DNA from: Acetofilamentum sp.
Lineage (GTDB): Bacteria > Bacteroidota > Bacteroidia > Bacteroidales > DTU049
Length of the DNA stretch: 10,872 nucleotides
Reading direction: 5' to 3'
Assembly (NCBI GenBank): GCA_020720525.1
Contig: DYON01000075.1
Location: 1 to 10,872 of the forward strand
Part shown: piece after piece, positions 5,604 to 10,872 of the stretch
Position numbering within the stretch: position 1 is the stretch's first letter
How the letters are laid out: each line of letters starts with the position of its first letter
Position numbers and translations under genes: made by a program
The notes under the pieces: model-generated
The model's database searches: none
What the model was told of the DNA's origin: nothing
Seen by the model: only the letters and a program-made list of their open reading frames with translations

Positions 5604-6740
5604 ATGATTCAACGGCAATTGACCAGCATAATAGAGAAAAAGCTATCAAAAAAGAAGGCTTTAATTATTATGGGTGCCCGACAAGTTGGAAAAAGCACTT
5701 TGCTCAACATGCTTTTCAAGGATAGTAATTTGAAAATTCTGTTTCTCGATGGTGATGAGCCCGATATAAGAGAAATGCTTTCATCTATTACATCCACGCA
5801 ATTGAAAATGCTTATTGGCAATGCTGGCGTTGTGGTAATTGACGAAGCGCAAAGAATAAAAAATATTGGAATCACACTTAAATTGATAGTCGATAAAATA
5901 CCCAATGTTCATTTGATTGTTTCCGGTTCATCAGCTTTGGAATTAGCTGGAGGACTAAACGAACCACTCACCGGAAGAAAATATGAGTTTCAATTGATGC
6001 CTCTATCAACACAAGAAATGATAAATCATCATGGATTTCTAGAAGAAAAAAGACTACTTAATCATCGTTTAGTATTTGGCTTTTACCCAGATATTGTGAT
6101 GAACCCAGGTGATGAGCAAATTAACCTAAAAAACCTAGTAAACAGCTATTTATATAAAGACGTTTTCAGCTTTCGCGATGTTAGAAAACCTGAAATAGTA
6201 GAAAAGCTGATTAAAGCAATTGCTTTGCAACTCGGCAGCGAGGTTTCTTATAACGAACTGGCTCAAATTACTGGTTGCGACACTGCTACAGTTCAACGAT
6301 ACATCGATTTGATGGAAAAAACATATATCGTTTTCCGACTTCCATCTCTCAGTCGAAACGTTCGAAATGAGCTGAAAAAAAGTAGGAAAATCTACTTCTA
6401 CGACAATGGAATTCGAAATGCTGTAATCGGAAATTTCAACAACATACCGCTTCGAAGTGATATTGGTGCATTGTGGGAAAATTTTCTTGTAAGCGAAAGA
6501 CGAAAATTTCTTGAAAACAATCAAATGGGAGCAGAATCCTATTTCTGGAGAACAAAACAGCAACAAGAAATTGACCTTATTGAAGACCTCAATGGTCATT
6601 TGAATGCCTTCGAGTTTAAATGGAATTCTGAAAAAGAAGGTCGCTTCCCGAAAACCTTTCGAGAGGCTTATCCAAACCACACTTCAAAAACAATTCATCC
6701 CGATAATTACCTTGAATTTTTAACAGCAACTGCAGATTGA
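5604..6740 (+). CDS. AAA family ATPase with DUF4143 C-terminal domain
   Basis: A 378-residue protein of the AAA_14/DUF4143 class, widespread accessory ATPases with no established function. The N-terminal ATPase domain has Walker A GARQVGKST (24-32), Walker B VVVIDEAQ (76-83) and a sensor-type strand HLIVSGSSALEL (103-114). GFYPDIV at about 159-165 and SYLYKDVF near 180 are typical of the linker to the DUF4143 region. A winged-helix-like segment (SYNELAQITGCDTATVQRYIDLME, about 216-238) follows, and the C-terminus has a nuclease-fold-like pattern, E322-x-D324 and E337-x-K339 in FEFKW. Whether this cuts DNA is unknown. There are no signal or membrane segments. The gene is full length with its own promoter element at 5581-5588. 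It is bracketed by 97-bp direct repeats (5481-5577, 6748-6844), suggesting duplication or mobility. A Fic gene follows on the same strand; no functional link between the two is established. Confidence 0.9.
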   Translation: MIQRQLTSIIEKKLSKKKALIIMGARQVGKSTLLNMLFKDSNLKILFLDGDEPDIREMLSSITSTQLKMLIGNAGVVVIDEAQRIKNIGITLKLIVDKIPNVHLIVSGSSALELAGGLNEPLTGRKYEFQLMPLSTQEMINHHGFLEEKRLLNHRLVFGFYPDIVMNPGDEQINLKNLVNSYLYKDVFSFRDVRKPEIVEKLIKAIALQLGSEVSYNELAQITGCDTATVQRYIDLMEKTYIVFRLPSLSRNVRNELKKSRKIYFYDNGIRNAVIGNFNNIPLRSDIGALWENFLVSERRKFLENNQMGAESYFWRTKQQQEIDLIEDLNGHLNAFEFKWNSEKEGRFPKTFREAYPNHTSKTIHPDNYLEFLTATAD

Positions 6741-6747
6741 TAAATCT

Positions 6748-6844
6748 CTACACATCGCTGAATCAAGTTTTCACGGCATTTTATTACTTTTTTCGATTAT
6801 AATCCCAAATAGTTATAACTTTTTTCGATTACAATCGAATATTT
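6748..6844 (+). repeat. 97-bp direct repeat, copy 2 (after the ATPase, before Fic)
   Basis: Starts 7 bp after the ATPase stop codon and is 92/97 identical to 5481-5577, offset 1267 bp. It keeps both 13-mers (6787-6799, 6819-6831) and the TTCGATT/AATCGAA palindrome, but the TATAAC/GTTATA inverted repeat is spoiled by one change. The similarity ends abruptly at 6844, 94 bp before the Fic start. Confidence 0.9.
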
Positions 6845-6899
6845 TAATATTTTAGGCTTATTTTTCAACTGTTTGCCTTAGAATTTGGATATTTGATAA

Positions 6900-6931
6900 T
6901 TTGGTCATGAAAAAAAGTATTGCTATCTTTA
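6900..6931 (+). promoter_or_regulatory. Promoter of the Fic gene
   Basis: TTTG (6900-6903) and TATCTTTA (6924-6931) are separated by 20 bp, close to the Bacteroidota TTTG/TAnnTTTG arrangement with one mismatch in the last base. The predicted start of transcription falls at about 6938, directly at the ATG (6939), so the message may have almost no leader. Confidence 0.5.
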
Positions 6932-6938
6932 CATTCAA

Positions 6939-7730
6939 ATGGAAAAGAAGCTAACGCTCATATCAACTGACTTTTTTCAGGAATATTCTGATGAGGCAAA
7001 TGCCTCTCAGCTCGATTTTTTCAAAAATTACGTCGAAGCAAAGCAATTCCAGACCGAGGATTTTGAATATTACATCATTTCATCATCGCTCTATTCTTCT
7101 AAAATTGAAGGCAATTCGCTCGATGCCAATAGCTTTTTCCGAAACAGAGACAAAAAAACTTCTCCCAAAAAGAAAGAAGTACAGGAAATAGAAAGCCTTG
7201 TTGATGCATACCGATTCGCTTCGAAAAATGTTCTCAATAGAAAAAACTTTTTGAAATCGCATGCATTGCTGTCGAAAACATTGTTACCTGCCAAAGAAAG
7301 AGGCGTATTGAGAAATGAACAAGTTGGTGTGCGCGATTCAAAAACCATGAAACCGGTTTACTTGGCAGTTGAGCCCGACTTTCTTGAAACAGAATTCAAT
7401 AAACTTTTCGACGATATTGATGAATTATTGTCTGCAAATTTAGATTTTAAGGAAGTTTGCTATTTCGCTTCAATGATTCATTTATGGATTGCCTTAATAC
7501 ATCCTTTCACCGATGGAAATGGTCGCTCGGCTCGATTGCTCGAAAAATGGTTTCTGGCTTCGAAACTTGGTATGACAGCTTGGACGGTCGATTCCGAAAA
7601 ATACTATTGGGACAACAGGCCTGCATATTATCAAAATATCGCATTAGGGTTCAACTACTATGCATTGCACTGGAACCGCTGCTTGCCTTTTCTGCTAATG
7701 CTTCCTGATGCAATTTTCAAATCGGTTTAA
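6939..7730 (+). CDS. Fic family protein (probable AMP-transferase)
   Basis: A 263-residue Fic-fold enzyme. Fic proteins usually transfer AMP from ATP to a hydroxyl side chain of a target protein. The complete catalytic motif HPFTDGNGRSAR is at 188-199, with His188 as the general base and Asn194/Arg196/Arg199 in place to bind the phosphates. The N-terminal SSKIEG at 53-58 fits the autoinhibitory [S/T]xxxE[G/N] motif, making this a class II, self-inhibited Fic with Glu57 as the inhibitory residue. The segment VGVRDSKTMKPVYLAV (129-144) is the expected target-docking flap. There is no extra C-terminal winged-helix domain and no signal peptide, so it probably acts in the cytosol. Its target is not predictable. 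It follows the ATPase gene and the second 97-bp repeat but has a promoter of its own at 6900-6931. A cognate antitoxin gene is not needed for class II Fic and none is seen. Confidence 0.92.
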   Translation: MEKKLTLISTDFFQEYSDEANASQLDFFKNYVEAKQFQTEDFEYYIISSSLYSSKIEGNSLDANSFFRNRDKKTSPKKKEVQEIESLVDAYRFASKNVLNRKNFLKSHALLSKTLLPAKERGVLRNEQVGVRDSKTMKPVYLAVEPDFLETEFNKLFDDIDELLSANLDFKEVCYFASMIHLWIALIHPFTDGNGRSARLLEKWFLASKLGMTAWTVDSEKYYWDNRPAYYQNIALGFNYYALHWNRCLPFLLMLPDAIFKSV

Positions 7731-7748
7731 ACACTTAATTCTGCCAAA

Positions 7749-7841
7749 ATGAATGGTTTGAAACTATTAATATCATTTGCTTTACTGATATTGATTGATT
7801 CAATAACAATGTTTCCATCTGTTATCAAGATAAGCCTTTAA
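7749..7841 (+). CDS. Possible 30-residue hydrophobic peptide
   Basis: A short frame starts 19 bp after the Fic stop on the same strand: MNGLKLLISFALLILIDS and then TMFPSVIKISL, giving one lysine near the start and a hydrophobic stretch of about 14 residues. It resembles a signal peptide or a single membrane helix. It could be a small membrane peptide, the fossil N-terminus of a lost secreted protein, or chance in AT-rich DNA. Nothing but composition and position supports it. Confidence 0.2.
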   Translation: MNGLKLLISFALLILIDSITMFPSVIKISL

Positions 7842-7877
7842 TATATCAAGTTATCCTTACAACTATTAGAAACATTC

Positions 7878-7897
7878 TGCACTTTAATATCAGTGCA
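7878..7897 (-). terminator. Weak stem after the RNase R gene
   Basis: TGCACT (7878-7883) and AGTGCA (7892-7897) form a 6-bp stem with an 8-base loop, 17 bp past the RNase R stop on the minus strand. It is followed by GAATGTTTC, not a run of T, so an intrinsic terminator is doubtful. Confidence 0.25.
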
Positions 7898-7913
7898 ATA
7901 TTGTGCACATCCA

Positions 7914-10064
7914 CTACATTATTGCCAAATCCATCTGCTTGCGAGCAATGTCAATTTTCTTCACCATCACAGTTACTTTATCGCCCAAGCGATGCGTGGT
8001 TTTGGTGCGATGACCAATAACCATGTAGTTTTCTTCGTCGAGATAGTAGAAATCGTCTTTCATGTCTTCGAGGCGCACCAAACCTTCGGCTTTGCTGTAA
8101 TCGAGCTCAACAAAAATGCCCCACTTGCTTACGCCAGAAATAACTCCATCAAACGATTTTCCAACCTGATCGGTCATAAATTCCATCTGTTTGAATTTCA
8201 CCGATTCGCGTTCGGCTTCGGCTGCCTTCTTTTCCATTTCGCTACAATGCTTGCACATTTCTTCGTATTCGGGCTGCTTAACCGATGGTTTGCCAGCAGA
8301 ATACAAATCGAGCAAACGATGAACCATCAAATCGGGATATCGACGAATGGGCGATGTGAAATGCGTGTAGAAACGAAACGCCAATCCATAATGTCCAATA
8401 TTGTTGGTGCTGTAAACCGCTTTTGCCATGGTTCTTACCGCAATAGTCTCAATCATAGTCTCTTCGGCTTTGCCCGAAACTTTTTCGAACAACTGATTGA
8501 GCGAAGTCGATATCTTCTCTTTGGACGTAACATTCAAATTGTAGCCGAGTTTGCGCAAAAATTCTGAAAAATTGGCTAGCTTCTCCGGACTTGGTTCGTC
8601 GTGAATGCGATAAACAAACACTTTTGGGCTGATATTTTTGTCGGTTTTCTGCCCAATATGAGCAGCAATAGTACGGTTGGCAAGCAACATAAAGTCTTCA
8701 ATAAGCATATTCGACTCTTTTTGCTCCTTGATATACACTTCGAGCGGACGCCCCTTTTCGTCGAGCTTGAATTTCACTTCGTTGCTTTTGAAATTGATAG
8801 AGCCACGTTTGTTGCGTTCTCCGCGCAAAATGAGCGCCAGTTTATTGAGCAGAAGTACTTCGTTGTTGAATTCGCCTTCGCCAGTTTCAATAATTTGCTG
8901 AACTTCTTCGTAGTTGTAGCGTCGATCCGAATTGATAACGGTGTGGCCAATCCACGATTTCACCACTTCGGCTTTTTCGGTCATCTCGAACACTGCCGAA
9001 TAGCAAAGCTTGTCTTCGTTGGGTTTCAGCGAACACACATCGTTCGAAAGCTTTTCGGGCAACATGGGAACTACTCTATCAACCATATAAATGGAAGTTG
9101 CACGTTCGAATGCTTCTTTGTCGATGGCCGAACCAGGGCGCACATAATGCGACACATCGGCAATATGAACACCCACTTCCCAATTGCCGTTTTTAAGTTT
9201 TTGCAACGATAATGCATCGTCGAAATCTTTGGCATCGGCTGGATCGCAAGTGAACGTGAATATTTTTCTGAAATCGCGACGTTTTTTGATTTCGTCGGCA
9301 GAAATTTCGGTTGGAATTTTCTCGGCTTCTTTCTCAACATGTTTCGGAAAACAAAGCGGAAAATCGTAATTAGCCAAAATGCTTTGAATTTCAACTTCGT
9401 TGCCACCTGGAGCACCCAGAACAGTTTTTACTACCGCAAACGGATTGCGCGAACGCTCGGGCCATTCGGCAATATCAACAATCACCTTCTCGCCATGCTT
9501 GGCTTTTTTCAAATTCTCGGGCGGAATCATAAAATCGACATGAATTCGCTTGTCGTCGGGGATAAAAAACGACATTTTTGCACCCAGCTGAATAGTGCCA
9601 ACGTACTGCTTGCGTTTTCGCTGAATCACTTTCATCACCTTGCCTTCGGGCTTGTGATTTTTGCGTCGCGGAAAAAGCTTCACCAAAACAGTGTCGCCAT
9701 CCAAAGCCTGACCAAGATTGTTGGGTTCGATATGAATATCGTCTTTGTCGGGAACCAGCAAAAATCCTTTTCCACGAATGGTAACCTCAATTTTGCCTTC
9801 CATTTCGCTCACAGCTTCGTCTTCTTCCATGGCTTCGGGATTCAAAATATACTTGCTTCTATTTCGAATCAGAATATACTCCTGAGTGATCAGCTTGTCG
9901 AGCGATTGCTGAACGGCAGACCGATCTTGCCCCGTGCTGATGCCCAATCGGCCAGCTATTTGTTTGTAATTGAAAAGCGTGTACGGGTTCTGACGAAAAA
10001 TGGCCAGAATATTCATAATTAGCACGTTCTCATCGCTTCTGTTTTTTTGTCTCTCTTTTTTCAT
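7914..10064 (-). CDS. rnr: Ribonuclease R (3'-5' exoribonuclease)
   Basis: A complete 716-residue RNase II/R-family enzyme that degrades RNA from the 3' end, including structured RNA, in mRNA turnover and rRNA/tmRNA quality control. Domain order is as in RNase R: an N-terminal winged helix (about 12-75, ILAIFRQNPYTLFNYKQIAG), two cold-shock OB folds (about 85-220), the RNB catalytic domain (about 265-585) and a C-terminal S1 domain (about 635-716). The metal-binding aspartates are all present in DPADAKDFDDA: Asp274, Asp280, Asp282 and Asp283. The second signature HFTSPIRRYPDLMVHR lies near 568-583. The winged helix and full S1 domain favour RNase R over RNase II. It lacks the long lysine-rich tail of E. 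coli RNase R, as its S1 domain runs to the last residue. The ATG at 10064 begins a basic MKKERQKNR segment. A decayed transposase lies divergently upstream. Confidence 0.96.
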   Translation of the reverse strand: MKKERQKNRSDENVLIMNILAIFRQNPYTLFNYKQIAGRLGISTGQDRSAVQQSLDKLITQEYILIRNRSKYILNPEAMEEDEAVSEMEGKIEVTIRGKGFLLVPDKDDIHIEPNNLGQALDGDTVLVKLFPRRKNHKPEGKVMKVIQRKRKQYVGTIQLGAKMSFFIPDDKRIHVDFMIPPENLKKAKHGEKVIVDIAEWPERSRNPFAVVKTVLGAPGGNEVEIQSILANYDFPLCFPKHVEKEAEKIPTEISADEIKKRRDFRKIFTFTCDPADAKDFDDALSLQKLKNGNWEVGVHIADVSHYVRPGSAIDKEAFERATSIYMVDRVVPMLPEKLSNDVCSLKPNEDKLCYSAVFEMTEKAEVVKSWIGHTVINSDRRYNYEEVQQIIETGEGEFNNEVLLLNKLALILRGERNKRGSINFKSNEVKFKLDEKGRPLEVYIKEQKESNMLIEDFMLLANRTIAAHIGQKTDKNISPKVFVYRIHDEPSPEKLANFSEFLRKLGYNLNVTSKEKISTSLNQLFEKVSGKAEETMIETIAVRTMAKAVYSTNNIGHYGLAFRFYTHFTSPIRRYPDLMVHRLLDLYSAGKPSVKQPEYEEMCKHCSEMEKKAAEAERESVKFKQMEFMTDQVGKSFDGVISGVSKWGIFVELDYSKAEGLVRLEDMKDDFYYLDEENYMVIGHRTKTTHRLGDKVTVMVKKIDIARKQMDLAIM

Positions 10065-10198
10065 ATTGTATCTTTATTCAAGTTTCGCACCTCAAAAATG
10101 TTGATAAATAGTACGTTTTGTTAATAAAAAATGTAGCATTTTATGTTTCTAATTCACTGAAATTCAGTAAATTAGTGTCATCAAACAAAAACAAAAAA
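10065..10198. other. Divergent gap between RNase R and the transposase remnant
   Basis: This 134-bp AT-rich gap must contain the RNase R promoter (minus strand) and the leader of the IS element. The best minus-strand -7 candidate is CATTTTTG, one mismatch from TAnnTTTG, at 10094-10101; it is weak. The exact left end of the IS element could not be placed, because its right end is outside the window and terminal repeats cannot be compared. Confidence 0.4.
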
Positions 10199-10206
10199 AT
10201 GCTACA
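10132..10206 (+). repeat. Nested inverted repeat covering the transposase start codon
   Basis: An outer 11-bp perfect inverted repeat, TGTAGCATTTT (10132-10142) and AAAATGCTACA (10196-10206), encloses an inner 27-bp near-perfect palindrome at 10149-10175 (arms CTAATT-ACTGAA and TTCAGT-AATTAG, one C/A mismatch). The right outer arm contains the transposase ATG (10199-10201). In a transcript entering from the left, the start codon would be paired inside the outer stem. Confidence 0.75.
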
Positions 10207-10872
10207 GCACAAAAGTACAACAAAAATTGCAGAACTCAAAAACGGTTTTACCCCCAGCTGGTTCGAAATCAATAAGCCGAGTAGAATATTAGTCAATTTT
10301 GATTTAAAATCGTCATTGAGATGCTTAAGCGGCGTAAAATCGCAAGGATGCGCAGTTTTAAGCGCCCTAACAACACTTCTTTCGATGCCGTTTTGGGGTA
10401 TTTTGAAAGTGAGTGGATTGTTTGAAAACAATGAGATTGAAGAGAAAAAAGATGTGTTTTACAGAGCAAAGAAAAACCCTAAGATAAACTGGCGATCAGC
10501 TTTGTGGGCATTTGCAAAACAATTTTTATCGGTTGTTGAAAAGAATAGTTGTTCAGCTGATTCGGCTTACAAATGCTCGATTTTGTTTTGCATCGCGAAC
10601 GCGGAAAGAACAAAAAAAACCATTTGGGCTGACAAAAAAAGAGATTAGAAATCAGTTTTAAAAAGACTCGTCAAGCAGATTGTTTTGGTATTCAAAGAGC
10701 AAAGGAGGCAGACAAAACAAAAATTGAAACAGCAATGTATCGTTTCGAGTACTACGAAACAATCGGAGGTGCATTCAAAGCCACCAAAACAGAAATATTC
10801 CGCGCCACGCTTTCTCAAAGATTGTGGTAGTTGATAATTGAATTAGCGACCATAATTTCGTCCATTTTTGAA
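10199..10872 (+). pseudogene. Decayed IS4-type (DDE) transposase, runs off the window
   Basis: The remains of a DDE transposase of the IS4/DDE_Tnp_1 type. The N-terminal part is intact from the ATG at 10199 to about 10570 (MLQHKSTTKIAEL, then DVFYRAKKNPKINWRSALWAF, as in family members with a DtFYR..nnp.iNWR motif). The frame then changes near 10572-10580 to LDFVLHRERGKNKK, which in relatives lies well after the first catalytic Asp, so the DDT segment is deleted. A second change in the A-tract at about 10612-10619 leads to KKPFGLTKKEIRNQF, and a third at 10656-10659 (an extra T) to FKKTRQADCFGIQRAKEADK, followed by TKIETAMYR. After this the region with the second Asp and the Glu seems missing, jumping to a C-terminal part ending SQRLW, an in-frame TAG at 10828-10830, and LIIELATIISSIFE to the edge. 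It cannot encode an active enzyme. In-frame codons before 10199 (from 10118) are not part of the family. Confidence 0.85.

Noticed and set aside
5604..7730. ATPase and Fic as a toxin-antitoxin pair
   Set aside because: The Fic protein carries its own inhibitory motif, the DUF4143 ATPase is not a known Fic antitoxin, the genes are 198 bp apart and each has its own promoter.
7893..9212. Long open frames on the + strand opposite RNase R
   Set aside because: They lie wholly antisense to a full-length conserved gene, show no recognisable domain, and are the expected effect of its codon use.
10118..10198. Upstream ATG at 10118 as the true transposase start
   Set aside because: The added 27 residues run through the inverted-repeat leader and do not resemble the family; the ATG at 10199 begins the recognisable protein.

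Overview
The window looks like chromosomal DNA of a member of the Bacteroidota (Bacteroidetes). The coding sequence is AT-rich. Several genes are preceded by the Bacteroidota -7 promoter element TAnnTTTG, with perfect copies before sufB and before the ATPase gene and one-mismatch copies before two others, and there are no convincing Shine-Dalgarno sites. Several protein families present (SufBCD without SufA, a four-helix-bundle 23S-IVP protein, a DUF4143 ATPase) are common in that phylum. I cannot name a genus.

Layout, left to right. Bases 1-300 hold no gene I can recognise, only two clear hairpins. A + strand gene (301-1179) encodes an unrecognised protein built of OB-fold-like (S1-like) repeats. 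It converges, 11 bp apart, on a minus-strand suf operon read sufB (5283-3835), then a small four-helix-bundle gene, then sufC (3339-2593) and sufD (2582-1191). SufBCD is the scaffold/ATPase complex of Fe-S cluster assembly; the cysteine desulfurase SufS and the sulfur-transfer partner SufE/SufU are not in the window. The four-helix-bundle gene between sufB and sufC is flanked by inverted arrays of a 7-bp repeat (about GGAGTAA) that would pair in the mRNA as a 28-bp stem. This is the layout of 23S rRNA intervening sequences, here inside a protein operon.

After the suf promoter comes an accessory stretch on the + strand: a DUF4143-type AAA ATPase (5604-6740) and a Fic-domain AMP-transferase-like protein (6939-7730). 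A 97-bp sequence, 92 of 97 bases identical between copies, lies just upstream of the ATPase and again directly after its stop codon, upstream of the Fic gene. Each copy contains two 13-bp direct repeats 32 bp apart and a short palindrome, which looks like an operator region. The direct repeats make the ATPase a potentially duplicated, excisable or inserted unit.

The right third is a complete minus-strand RNase R gene (10064-7914). Divergent from it, and running off the right edge, is the remains of an IS4-type transposase (10199-10872+) broken by three frame changes, at least one internal deletion and a stop codon. Its start codon lies in one arm of a nested inverted repeat, of the kind that shields some IS elements from read-through expression. 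The most notable structures are the IVS-like element in the suf operon, the 97-bp repeats around the ATPase, and the leader of the dead transposase.
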